Shown here piece by piece: positions 6,313-12,593 of a stretch of DNA of 27,709 nucleotides (positions are counted from its first letter, which is position 1; the number at the start of each line of letters is the position of its first letter). The translations under genes and the position numbers were made by a program. Source of the stretch: an uncultured Oscillospiraceae bacterium (GTDB taxonomy: Bacteria > Bacillota > Clostridia > Oscillospirales > Oscillospiraceae); contig CAKTOB010000029.1 in the NCBI GenBank assembly GCA_934589525.1, positions 1-27,709 on the forward strand. Reading direction: 5' to 3'. The notes beneath the pieces are model-generated. The model was not told the DNA's origin and made no database searches. It saw nothing but the letters and a program-made list of their open reading frames with translations.

Positions 6313-7071
6313 GTGAAGGAACAACTGGAAAAAGGGTTTTATAACCTCTGCTGGGGTGCCGTCAGGCTATTTTATCCGAAAACCACGGCGGTGGGGCTGG
6401 AAAATCTGCCCCAGGAGCCTTCCATCATTGTGGGAAATCATTCCCAGGCCCACGGGCCCATTGTCAGTGAGCTGTACTTCCCCGGGAAGCGCTCCATCTG
6501 GTGTGCCGGGCAGATGATGGATACAGAAGAGCTGCCAGACTATGCCTATCACGACTTCTGGGACGAAAAACCCCGGTGGTGCAAGCCCTTTTTCCGGCTG
6601 CTGTCCTACATCATTGCCCCCTTTGCCGCCTGCGTCATGCGCTGCGGCGACACCATCGCCGTCTACCACGACACCCGGGTCATCGGCACCTTCCGGAACA
6701 CCGTCAAAAAGCTGGAAAATGGGAACCACATCATTATTTTCCCGGAGCACAAGGAGGGCTACAACCAGATCCTCTGCAAATTCCAGGAGAATTTCGTAGA
6801 CGTGGCCCGGCTTTACTACAAGCGCACGGGAAAGGAGCTCCAATTCGTTCCCATGTATCTGGCCCCCAGACTCCACAAATTCTATTTTGGAAAACCCATC
6901 CCCTTCCATGCCGATGCCCCCATTGCCCAGGAGCGCCGCCGGATCTGTCAGGCCCTGATGGACAGCATTACAGAACTGGCCCAGGAGCTGCCGGAGCACA
7001 TCGTGGTGCCCTACCCCAACATTTCCAAGAAGGATTACCGAACCAACCACGCAACCGAGGCGATTTTATGA
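6313..7071 (+). CDS. PlsC-like lysophospholipid acyltransferase family protein
   Basis: A 252-residue protein of the PlsC/LPLAT superfamily, which acylates lysophospholipids or related acceptors at the inner membrane face. Block I reads VGNHSQAHGP (residues 41-49). It keeps the catalytic-type NH of the NHX4D motif, but the Asp is replaced by Gly, with a second His just before it. Block III-like FPEHKEGYN is at 143-151. The deviation may reflect a separate clostridial subfamily rather than a dead enzyme, because the rest of the fold is intact. The start is GTG 6313, preceded by GGGAGG at good spacing; upstream in-frame codons lack a site. Its stop overlaps the start of the PAP2 gene by four bases (ATGA), so the two are translationally coupled and probably act in one lipid pathway. 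Confidence 0.8.
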   Translation: MKEQLEKGFYNLCWGAVRLFYPKTTAVGLENLPQEPSIIVGNHSQAHGPIVSELYFPGKRSIWCAGQMMDTEELPDYAYHDFWDEKPRWCKPFFRLLSYIIAPFAACVMRCGDTIAVYHDTRVIGTFRNTVKKLENGNHIIIFPEHKEGYNQILCKFQENFVDVARLYYKRTGKELQFVPMYLAPRLHKFYFGKPIPFHADAPIAQERRRICQALMDSITELAQELPEHIVVPYPNISKKDYRTNHATEAIL

Positions 7072-7760
7072 AACAACCTGTTGTAGACTACCGCACCTTC
7101 CGGCTCCGCAAGATCAACCGGCCGGAATTTTCCCACCTGAAGCTGCTGCTGGGCTGGCTGGTGTACTTTGCCTTTTATTTCCTCACAGAAAACCTGATTC
7201 CTGTGGAACGCTGCCACCTGATCCACAGCCCACTGGATGAGCTGATCCCGTTCAATGAGTTCTTCTTCATCCCCTACTGCTTCTGGTATCTGCTGATCGT
7301 CATCAGCCTGGGGTATTTTGCCCTGTATGACATTCCCAATTTCCGGAATTTGCAGATTTACATCATCATCACCCAGGTGGTGGCCATGACCGTCTACATC
7401 CTCTACCCCAGCTACCAGGACCTGCGGCCTACGGAATTTGTAATGGATAACTTCTTCACCCACCTGGCGGCCCTCATCTACCGGGCCGACACCCCCACCG
7501 GGGTGTGCCCTTCGCTGCATGTGGCCTATTCCCTGGGCATCGGCTCCTGCTGGCTCAAGGAAAAACAGGCCGGCAAGCTCTGGAAGGCCTTCGTGGTCTT
7601 TTCCGTCATCACCATCAGCCTGTCCACCGCCGTGGTCAAGCAGCACTCCGTCATCGACATCGCCGCCGCCCTGCCTCTGGGGCTGCTGGCAGAGATCCTG
7701 GTCTTCAAGAACTACTGGCTGGACAAATTCCGCAGCAGGAAGACAGCAAACCCCCAGTAA
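7068..7760 (+). CDS. PAP2-superfamily phosphatase/phosphotransferase (Aur1-like type)
   Basis: A 230-residue integral membrane protein with about six hydrophobic segments. The two recognisable catalytic blocks are CPSLHVAYS (147-155; His151 as catalytic base) and ST-AVV-KQHSVID (186-197; His193 nucleophile and Asp197). The absence of the Arg found in classic SRX5HX3D and the KQHSVID wording match the PAP2_3 branch, related to Aur1/inositol phosphorylceramide synthase, rather than plain undecaprenyl-pyrophosphate phosphatases. It may therefore dephosphorylate a lipid or transfer a polar head group. It starts at ATG 7068 within the last codons of the PlsC-like gene, which suggests sequential action on the same lipid. 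Substrate is inference. Confidence 0.83.
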   Translation: MKQPVVDYRTFRLRKINRPEFSHLKLLLGWLVYFAFYFLTENLIPVERCHLIHSPLDELIPFNEFFFIPYCFWYLLIVISLGYFALYDIPNFRNLQIYIIITQVVAMTVYILYPSYQDLRPTEFVMDNFFTHLAALIYRADTPTGVCPSLHVAYSLGIGSCWLKEKQAGKLWKAFVVFSVITISLSTAVVKQHSVIDIAAALPLGLLAEILVFKNYWLDKFRSRKTANPQ

Positions 7761-7763
7761 TTT

Positions 7764-7803
7764 AAAACTCCCGAACAGCTTTTCAGGGCCGTTCGGGAGT
7801 TTT
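7764..7803. terminator. Bidirectional terminator between convergent genes
   Basis: AAAACTCCCGAAC (7764-7776) pairs perfectly with GTTCGGGAGTTTT (7791-7803) around a 14-base loop. It serves the rightward PAP2 gene and the leftward thiT gene, whose stop lies at 7822. Confidence 0.9.
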
Positions 7804-7821
7804 TCTGAATATTCAGGAGGT

Positions 7822-8373
7822 TCAGGCCAGGTCCTCGCCCAGCAGGTACTTCTTGGCAGGAGTCTTGCTCAGCAGGAAGCCCACCAGCAGGATCAGCAGC
7901 ATATCCACCAGCATGTAAGCGGCGTTATACAGCGCGGAGTAGATCCAGGGGGTGGTCATGGTCATGTTGAAGAAGGTTTCGGGCATGTACTCGGCCCAGA
8001 TGGTGGCGCCCACCACATAGTGGACCAGGAACCGGGCCACGCAGGCAACGATGGTAGCCAGATAGAACTTGCCCTTGAACAGGCCCGCCAGGCCCAGGAC
8101 GGAGTAGGCAATGATGAAGTCGCCCAGGATGCTCTGCCAGCCGATGGCGATGCCGCCCTCAAACATGGTCTGCAGCAGGGAGTGGGCGAAGGCCACGATC
8201 ATGCCCGGGCCAAAGCCCCAGCGGACGCAGAAAACGATGATGGGCAGCATGGCCAGATCCACGGAGCCGCCCCAGGGCATTTTGTACAGGGGCAGGAAGC
8301 TGAGGATCTCAGCCAGAGCGATGAGGATTGCGCCCTCGGTCAGAGCGCGGAGCTTTGCGTGAGAAGTTTGCAT
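7822..8373 (-). CDS. thiT: Energy-coupled thiamine transporter ThiT
   Basis: A 183-residue protein of six hydrophobic segments matching the ThiT S-component family, the thiamine-binding subunit of a group II ECF transporter that borrows a shared EcfAAT module encoded elsewhere. The LTEGAILIALAEILSFLPLYKMPWGGSVDLAMLPI stretch near the N-terminus is characteristic of the family. The TPP riboswitch directly upstream confirms the assignment. The start at 8373 has GGAGG nine bases upstream; extending to an upstream in-frame ATG would run into the terminator hairpin of the riboswitch. The gene stands alone between the riboswitch and the shared terminator at 7764-7803. No ECF ATPase gene is present in this window. 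Confidence 0.93.
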   Translation of the reverse strand: MQTSHAKLRALTEGAILIALAEILSFLPLYKMPWGGSVDLAMLPIIVFCVRWGFGPGMIVAFAHSLLQTMFEGGIAIGWQSILGDFIIAYSVLGLAGLFKGKFYLATIVACVARFLVHYVVGATIWAEYMPETFFNMTMTTPWIYSALYNAAYMLVDMLLILLVGFLLSKTPAKKYLLGEDLA

Positions 8374-8390
8374 GGAATAGACCTCCAAAG

Positions 8391-8431
8391 AAAAAAATGC
8401 CGCATTGCAGCCTGTCCGGGTGCAATGCGAC
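8391..8431 (-). terminator. Riboswitch-controlled terminator upstream of thiT
   Basis: On the minus strand TGTCGCATTGCA and TGCAATGCGGCA enclose an 11-base loop (9-bp core 8401-8409/8421-8429), followed by seven T residues. It lies between the TPP aptamer and the ribosome binding site, so thiamine pyrophosphate should switch thiT off by premature termination. Confidence 0.85.
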
Positions 8432-8448
8432 ATAAAAAGGTCATGGTC

Positions 8449-8540
8449 CGCATCTTTCCCTCCGACGGTATTAACCGTATCAGGTTTAGCGGGTCAGGGC
8501 TCTCATCCCTATCTCAGCCGGTTTACCGGCCCCCCGAAGA
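8449..8540 (-). promoter_or_regulatory. TPP riboswitch (THI element)
   Basis: The minus strand shows the conserved TPP aptamer blocks in order: GGGG-GCC near 8532, CTGAGATAGGG (about 8508-8518), GACCC, AACCTGAT (near 8476-8484), GGTTAATACCG and CG-GAGGGA at the 3' end. It is followed by a terminator and then thiT, the usual arrangement for thiamine-repressed uptake genes. Confidence 0.95.
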
Positions 8541-8561
8541 CGGCGCTATGCGATTGACTCT

Positions 8562-8589
8562 ATTATACGCAATTGTCGCAATTTGTCAA
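8562..8589 (-). promoter_or_regulatory. Promoter of the TPP riboswitch/thiT transcript
   Basis: Consensus TTGACA (8584-8589) and TATAAT (8562-8567) are 16 bases apart on the minus strand. The -35 box includes the stop codon of the upstream HIT gene, so thiT can be transcribed independently of the genes behind it. Confidence 0.85.
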
Positions 8590-8927
8590 GCCATTTCCAA
8601 TGCAAGGGTTTTGCCGCCCAGAATGTGGAAGTGGAGATGGGGCACGGTCTGCCCCGCATCGGCGCCGCAGTTGGACACCACCCGGTAGCCGCCGGTCAGG
8701 TTTTCCGCCTGGGCGATCTTGGGGATGACTTCAAAAATATGGGCAACCACCGAGCTGTTTTCCTCATTAACGCCGTTGCAACCGGAAATATGGGTCTTGG
8801 GAATCACCAGAATATGGGTCGGGGCCTGGGGGGCAATGTCCCGAAAGGCAAAGACGGTCTCATCCTCATAGACCTTGGTAGAGGGGATCTCCCCGGCAAC
8901 GATGCGGCAGAACAGACAATCCTTCAT
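8586..8927 (-). CDS. hinT: HIT-family protein (HinT-like purine nucleotide hydrolase)
   Basis: A 113-residue histidine-triad protein. The catalytic HLHFHIL motif is at residues 97-103 (His97, His99, His101), and the N-terminus has the CLFCRI Cys-x2-Cys pair found in many bacterial HinT proteins. The family hydrolyses adenosine phosphoramidates and aminoacyl-adenylates in the cytoplasm as a housekeeping function. Length and domain order are normal. A GGAGG sits about eleven bases before the ATG at 8927. It follows the COG2426 gene by 21 bases and probably shares its promoter. Its stop codon overlaps the -35 box of the thiT promoter. Confidence 0.92.
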   Translation of the reverse strand: MKDCLFCRIVAGEIPSTKVYEDETVFAFRDIAPQAPTHILVIPKTHISGCNGVNEENSSVVAHIFEVIPKIAQAENLTGGYRVVSNCGADAGQTVPHLHFHILGGKTLALEMA

Positions 8928-8948
8928 GTTAAAAACGCCTCCAAAGCA

Positions 8949-9425
8949 TTAAAGTCCGAATACATGTACGCCCACCCGGCTGACGGTGGCCATGATGACC
9001 GCCGCCATCAGAACGCCGGTGGTCACAGATGCCACGGTTTTTTTCAGCCCCAGGTCCAGGAAGCTGGCCCCCAGGGTGCCGGTCCAGGCCCCGGTGCCGG
9101 GAATGGGCACACCCACAAACACCGTCAGCGCCGCCACCATGCCAAATCGCCCGTACTTCCCTCCGGCCAGCTTTCGCCCGGCCCGCTCGCCCTTGTCATG
9201 GAAGAACCGGCAGACCCCGCCGATACCGGGCTTGTCCAGCCCCCAAATCAGGACCTTCCGGGCAAAGAGATAAATGATGGGTACAGGGAGCATATTTCCG
9301 ATGGCACAAATCGCAATGGCCCGCATGGTGGGGATCCCCATGCCGATGGCAATGGGCACCGCCGCCCGCAGCTCAATAAGGGGCACCATGGAAATCAAAA
9401 ACACGGAAAGATATTTTTCAAACAT
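8949..9425 (-). CDS. Small multidrug export protein family (COG2426) membrane protein
   Basis: A 158-residue membrane protein with about four hydrophobic segments matching the family labelled small multidrug export protein (PF06695/COG2426). Recognisable blocks are SMVPLIELRAAVPIAIGMG near the N-terminus and a GVPIPGTGAWTG loop, a typical Pro/Gly-rich re-entrant motif related to DedA-like folds. Despite the name, a drug export role is not established. The start at 9425 fits the -10 box at 9463-9468, although its GGTGAT ribosome binding site is weak; a longer start at 9491 would lie upstream of the predicted transcription start. It is followed 21 bases later by the HIT gene, so the two form an operon. 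Confidence 0.85.
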   Translation of the reverse strand: MFEKYLSVFLISMVPLIELRAAVPIAIGMGIPTMRAIAICAIGNMLPVPIIYLFARKVLIWGLDKPGIGGVCRFFHDKGERAGRKLAGGKYGRFGMVAALTVFVGVPIPGTGAWTGTLGASFLDLGLKKTVASVTTGVLMAAVIMATVSRVGVHVFGL

Positions 9426-9462
9426 TTTATCACCAATTACATCAGTTTCAAAGAACCTTTGT

Positions 9463-9491
9463 ATTGTAGCACATTTCCCCCGGGGATGCAA
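9463..9491 (-). promoter_or_regulatory. Promoter of the COG2426-hinT operon
   Basis: TTGCAT (9486-9491) and TACAAT (9463-9468) are 17 bases apart on the minus strand, with a TG one base before the -10 box (extended -10). Confidence 0.65.
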
Positions 9492-9576
9492 TGGCCGGAG
9501 TCTTAAATTACTGTTAAAAATACCGGGGCTGCCCCGGGTTCAATCTATGATTTCTCAACAAAAGGGGGCAGAAATC

Positions 9577-9712
9577 GCCCAATGCAGAGGCGGCAATCTG
9601 CCGCCCGCTGCGTTGAAAATACAACCTGTTGTGGATGAACGGAACCACGCATTGTAGCGGCGATGATTCATCGCCATAAAACGTCGCAAATACAACCCAT
9701 GTGGTCAAAACG
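9577..9712. repeat. Tandem pair of imperfect hairpin repeats
   Basis: Two related units of about 65-70 bases lie head to tail. Each contains a GC-rich hairpin (GCGGCA-ATC-TGCCGC near 9590; GGCGATGA-TTCATCGCC at 9659-9675) followed by a similar tail, AAATACAACC...TGTGG...AACGGA. They fill the gene-free DNA between 9492 and 9730 next to the second copy of the dispersed repeat. Confidence 0.5.
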
Positions 9713-9729
9713 GAAGCATTCTCCAGGCC

Positions 9730-9848
9730 TGTCATCCCGAGGGAAAGCGAGTCGAGGGATCTTCGCAAGTGGCAAGCTTTACCTTGTGTTGGTTATTGTT
9801 GCTACTTGGGAAGATTCCTCCACTCCGCTTCGCTACGGTCGGAATGAC
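9730..9848. repeat. Dispersed intergenic repeat, copy 2 (about 119 bp)
   Basis: The second copy of the element at 1369-1493 has the same ends (TGTCAT-CCGA and TCGGAATGAC, imperfect inverted repeats) and the same internal blocks GAGTCGAGGGATCTTCGCAA, TTGTGTTGGTT and GATTCCTCCACTCCGCT. Between it and the CPBP gene lies a small hairpin, TCTGGC-TTAC-GCCAGA, near 9894-9909. Confidence 0.75.
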
Positions 9849-9919
9849 GTACGTTTTTTGCTTTGATTGTAGCAGACACAAACGTACCACAATTCTGGCT
9901 TACGCCAGATGGCGGCCCG

Positions 9920-10771
9920 CTATTGGGGCGTGTTGACGGTTTTCAGATGGGCCCTAGGTAATATAACCAATAGGCATACCAAACCATAACCCATTACGGC
10001 TATAATTGACGACTCCATTCCAAATTCCCCGCCTGTTAACAAAAACGATTTTGAATCTAATACATAACTAAACAATGAATATGCATCAAATTCTATACCT
10101 ATCCGCAAAATCCCACCACTGGTTATAATATTCCAAAGGGCGTGTACAATTGCACTATTCCAAATAGATTTTGTTTCGGAAGCAATAAGAGAAAACATTA
10201 TTCCAACCATTGTGCCTGCTAAAACAACCAATGCGCAACTTAAAACATTAAAACCCATGCCGATAATATGTACAAAACCAAACAGGACAGATGGTACAAT
10301 AATCGCTACCTTTTTATTGTACCTTTTTTCTATAGCGCTCATCATGATCCCTCGAAAGACCATTTCCTCAACAACACCTGCGCCAAATCCTGTAAAGAAA
10401 ATTCCCGCTGATAACAATTCCAATATTGAATGAATATCAAGATCGTTCTTTTCAAAGGAACCAGGCACAAAGAATATATAAAATGCAATTATAATCAGAG
10501 GTAACAAAACCGCAACGGCACACCATTTCATTTCAATCCGAAAGGATGGTATATTATAATCGCTCATATCGCCTTTTATATATTTTTTACATAAGAGTCG
10601 AATTAAAAAATACGCAAAAACCACATACAACATTCCTGCTAATATATTAGCAATAAAAGGAGGAATTTTTACAAGTACTGCAATACTTGCAACCAACTGT
10701 GATAAAATTTGAGCAACAACTAATGCTAATAGACTTAGGATAATACTCAAAATCATTTTTCTTGTTTTCAT
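9920..10771 (-). CDS. CPBP-family intramembrane glutamic endopeptidase (CAAX protease/Abi)
   Basis: A 283-residue membrane protein with the CPBP/Abi signature: EEMVFRG (Glu135, Glu136, Arg140), an FVH block with His168, and HALWN (His210, Asn214). These are the active-site residues of the Rce1-like intramembrane proteases, and all are intact. In Firmicutes, members act in bacteriocin self-immunity, peptide maturation or unknown roles; no bacteriocin gene is seen beside it. AAGGAGA lies nine bases before the ATG at 10771. The gene is strikingly AT-rich and has different codon use from the GC-rich genes around it, and it is bordered on its downstream side by dispersed repeats. It is probably a transferred gene. 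Confidence 0.9.
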   Translation of the reverse strand: MKTRKMILSIILSLLALVVAQILSQLVASIAVLVKIPPFIANILAGMLYVVFAYFLIRLLCKKYIKGDMSDYNIPSFRIEMKWCAVAVLLPLIIIAFYIFFVPGSFEKNDLDIHSILELLSAGIFFTGFGAGVVEEMVFRGIMMSAIEKRYNKKVAIIVPSVLFGFVHIIGMGFNVLSCALVVLAGTMVGIMFSLIASETKSIWNSAIVHALWNIITSGGILRIGIEFDAYSLFSYVLDSKSFLLTGGEFGMESSIIAVMGYGLVCLLVILPRAHLKTVNTPQ

Positions 10772-10828
10772 GTTATGTATTCTCCTTACTGCTTGGGAAG
10801 AGCCCTCGACTCGTTGCAGCGGGACGGC

Positions 10829-10858
10829 AAAAAATAGGCCCGCAAAGTTGCGGGCCTA
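10829..10858 (-). terminator. Terminator after the CooT-like gene
   Basis: TAGGCCCGCAA (10835-10845) pairs perfectly with TTGCGGGCCTA (10848-10858), followed on the minus strand by six T residues. It closes the leftward metal operon just upstream of the CPBP gene. Confidence 0.85.
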
Positions 10859-10863
10859 CACGC

Positions 10864-11061
10864 TCAGGCAGTCTTTTTTTCTTTGATGACCACATAGCCA
10901 TCTACCAGGTTGGCTTTTTCCAGGGTGCCCTCCACGGCGACCTGACGCTCCATCAGGTCTGTCAAGAGGATCACGCCGTCCTTCTGTTCGATGGTCATGA
11001 CGTTTTTCATAATGATTTCATCCGGGGTCACGGAATTGCGGTAAACGGTAGAAAGGCACAT
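10864..11061 (-). CDS. cooT: CooT-family nickel-binding protein
   Basis: A 65-residue protein beginning MCLSTVY. It has the size and plan of the CooT family: an N-terminal Met-Cys that forms the nickel site in characterised members, then small beta strands (NVMTIEQKDGVILLTDLM, VEGTLEKANLVDGYVVI). CooT proteins are dimeric nickel chaperones linked to CO dehydrogenase maturation and other nickel enzymes. No such enzyme is in this window. The start at 11061 is fixed by GGAGG eight bases upstream and by the conserved MC; longer in-frame extensions run into the inserted repeat element. It lies downstream of a His-rich protein gene and once followed it by only about 25 bases, before a repeat element inserted between them. 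Confidence 0.82.
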   Translation of the reverse strand: MCLSTVYRNSVTPDEIIMKNVMTIEQKDGVILLTDLMERQVAVEGTLEKANLVDGYVVIKEKKTA

Positions 11062-11086
11062 AAGAATTCCTCCTTTTGTTTTCTTA

Positions 11087-11305
11087 GGAAACTCTGAATA
11101 AATCGTCTGCGGCTGAGCGGCGAATCTTTTGCCCCCAGTCTGCGGTTTGAAAAATGGGAAATATAGCGCAGCCGTTGCCAGCGCAAGCTGGCTTACGGAT
11201 GCGGCATACCCCTTGCGGGTACACAAAGTATTCCCTCATTTTCCAAACCTTGCCTGGAGCCAAAATCTTTCGCCGTCAGCTCTTGCCGATTGAATCAGAG
11301 CTTCC
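11087..11305. mobile_element. MITE-like inverted-repeat element (about 219 bp)
   Basis: The two ends are imperfect inverted repeats about 75 bases long. The left end starts GGAAACTCTGAATAAATCG, and the right end read on the opposite strand starts GGAAGCTCTGATTCAATCG; both go on to share GGCGAA, TTTTG, CCAG, GGTTTG and AAAATG blocks. TTA flanks both sides (11084-11086 and 11306-11308), consistent with a 3-bp target duplication. The centre holds small hairpins, including GCCAGC-GCAA-GCTGGC near 11174-11190. It has no coding capacity, so any movement would need a transposase from elsewhere. Confidence 0.75.
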
Positions 11306-11749
11306 TTACCCCTCTGTCAGGCTGCTGAGTACCACGCTCAGACGCATGTTGCCCTTTTCAAAATCAGACACGGCGGACATGACCTGCTCATAGGCCACAT
11401 GGTTTCCGGCCTGGTCCAGCTTGGCGGCCAGGTCTGCCAGCTCCTTGGCGTGGGCGGTGTTGTGGCCCACCATATACTTCATAAGGGCCGTCAGCTCCTC
11501 CATGGGGGTGTGCTCACAGCCCTCGCCGCAGCCGGCGCAGCCGTGGCTGCAATCGTGGGTGTGGTCGTGGGGATGCTGATGCTCGTGGGTATGGGTGGTG
11601 CCGTCGGCATGGGTATGCTCGTGGGTGTGAGCGGCGCAGTCGGCGTGGGTATGGTCATGGGGGTGCTGATGCTCATGGCTATGGGTGGTGCCGTCGGCAT
11701 GGGTATGCTCGTGGGTATGGGCACCGATATGGTCGTGATCCAAATGCAT
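11306..11749 (-). CDS. Histidine-rich metal-binding protein
   Basis: A 147-residue protein in two parts. Residues 1-80 hold 27 histidines, arranged in two near-identical 30-residue units (10-39 and 40-69) built from HTHEHTH, HxHEHQHPHDHTH and short Asp/Thr spacers, then a Cys cluster (Cys67, 71, 74, 78). Residues 83-147 form a predicted helical domain (LMKYMVGHNTAHAKEL, then an amphipathic helix pair) with no His-rich repeats. His-rich proteins of this sort store or deliver nickel, cobalt or zinc. Nickel is favoured here because the next gene in the operon is CooT-like. The ATG at 11749 has AGGAGG nine bases upstream. The stop codon TAA at 11308-11306 touches the end of the inserted MITE-like element. 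Confidence 0.8.
   Translation of the reverse strand: MHLDHDHIGAHTHEHTHADGTTHSHEHQHPHDHTHADCAAHTHEHTHADGTTHTHEHQHPHDHTHDCSHGCAGCGEGCEHTPMEELTALMKYMVGHNTAHAKELADLAAKLDQAGNHVAYEQVMSAVSDFEKGNMRLSVVLSSLTEG
11543..11722 (-). repeat. Two tandem 90-bp coding repeats
   Basis: The units 11633-11722 and 11543-11632 encode the two 30-residue His-rich blocks and differ at only a few positions. This indicates a recent in-frame tandem duplication, and copy number could vary between strains. Confidence 0.75.
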
Positions 11750-11785
11750 GATTTGGTTCCTCCTTAATCTATATTTTTTTACTTG

Positions 11786-11814
11786 ATTATACCCCCAGCA
11801 GGGCCGGATGTCAA
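11786..11814 (-). promoter_or_regulatory. Consensus promoter of the His-rich/CooT operon
   Basis: Perfect TTGACA (11809-11814) and TATAAT (11786-11791) are 17 bases apart on the minus strand. The short leader carries no obvious riboswitch, so any metal response would have to come from a repressor not identifiable here. Confidence 0.88.
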
Positions 11815-11870
11815 AGGTTTCTTTGACGGCGTTTGTAAAAAAAGTATTTCCTTTTTGGGGCAGAAGGATG

Positions 11871-11876
11871 TATAAT
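11871..11876 (+). promoter_or_regulatory. -10 box for the DUF3786 gene
   Basis: A perfect TATAAT lies 14 bases upstream of the AAAGGAGG ribosome binding site. No good -35 box is present at the right distance, so an activator or weak expression is possible. It is divergent from the His-rich operon promoter about 60 bases away. Confidence 0.45.
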
Positions 11877-11905
11877 TGCAGGCAGCTACAAAGGAGGCTT
11901 TTAAG

Positions 11906-12511
11906 ATGGAACGGAAAGACAATTATGCCATTGCAGCCAAAAACGCCAAAGCCTTATTTCTGGGCTATGACCAGCAGGCTTTGATCCGCAAACTTCATCT
12001 ATCCTACACGGATGACTACCTTTTCACTACCTTTTTAGGAGCGCCCTACCGCATTTCCCGGACCACCGGGGACATGGAACGAAAAAAGGGGGAGACTTGG
12101 ATTGACGGCAACAGCTTCAATGAGGTTCTGACCATTTTGGATCTCATTTGCAGCAGCCGGGAGGACCGGGCCCCCAGCCGCCGGTACAAAAACATGACGG
12201 ACTTCGGTCTGCAATTCCACCGGTCCCTCCTTGAAAGCCGGGAGCCCCTGGCGGATTTTGCCCAGCAGCGGCCCCAGGCTTTCCGGGAGGCGGTCATAAA
12301 GCTGGGAGGCCGGGAAATTCCGGGGGCGGACCTGTCCTTTGCGGTGCCGGTATTTGAAGAACTGGAGCTGGTGCTCCGGTTCTGGTTTGGGGACGAGGAG
12401 TTTGCCCCCAGGATGCGGTTTCTCTGGGACGAGAACAGCCTGCAATACCTTAAATACGAGACCATGCACTATTTATTGGGGGTCTTGCGGCAGCGGCTGA
12501 AAGAAAATTGA
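11906..12511 (+). CDS. DUF3786 domain-containing protein
   Basis: A 201-residue cytoplasmic protein that I assign to DUF3786 from its overall pattern: an N-terminal NYAIAAKNAKALFLGYD helix, a YLFTTFLGAPYRISRTTGDM strand pair, WIDGNSFNEVLTILDLI, and a C-terminal FEELELVLRFWFGDEEFAPRMRFLWDEN segment. Function is unknown; members occur in anaerobes, including acetogens and methanogens. ATG 11906 is chosen for the strong AAAGGAGG eight bases upstream; the in-frame extension to 11876 would overlap the -10 box. It is divergent from the nickel-protein operon and shares about 150 bases of regulatory DNA with it, so a link to metal enzymes is possible but unproven. Confidence 0.75.
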   Translation: MERKDNYAIAAKNAKALFLGYDQQALIRKLHLSYTDDYLFTTFLGAPYRISRTTGDMERKKGETWIDGNSFNEVLTILDLICSSREDRAPSRRYKNMTDFGLQFHRSLLESREPLADFAQQRPQAFREAVIKLGGREIPGADLSFAVPVFEELELVLRFWFGDEEFAPRMRFLWDENSLQYLKYETMHYLLGVLRQRLKEN

Positions 12512-12519
12512 TTTTTTAC

Positions 12520-12549
12520 TTGCTATTTTCCAAAAAGCCGTGGTATAAT
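12520..12549 (+). promoter_or_regulatory. Promoter of alaA
   Basis: TTGCTA (12520-12525) and a perfect TATAAT (12544-12549) are 18 bases apart. The promoter begins just after the DUF3786 stop codon. Confidence 0.65.
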
Positions 12550-12593
12550 AGCTACAATTTTTATTCCCCTTTAAGAGAAAGGACTGGAAGAAC

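Noticed and set aside
7519..8688. Rightward 389-codon frame across the thiT region
   Set aside because: It passes through a terminator, the antisense of thiT and the TPP riboswitch. There is no ribosome site and a low-complexity product.
11543..11722. Regular repeats resembling a short CRISPR array
   Set aside because: The repeat lies in frame within the His-rich protein gene, with a 90-base period and no distinct spacers. It is a coding tandem duplication.
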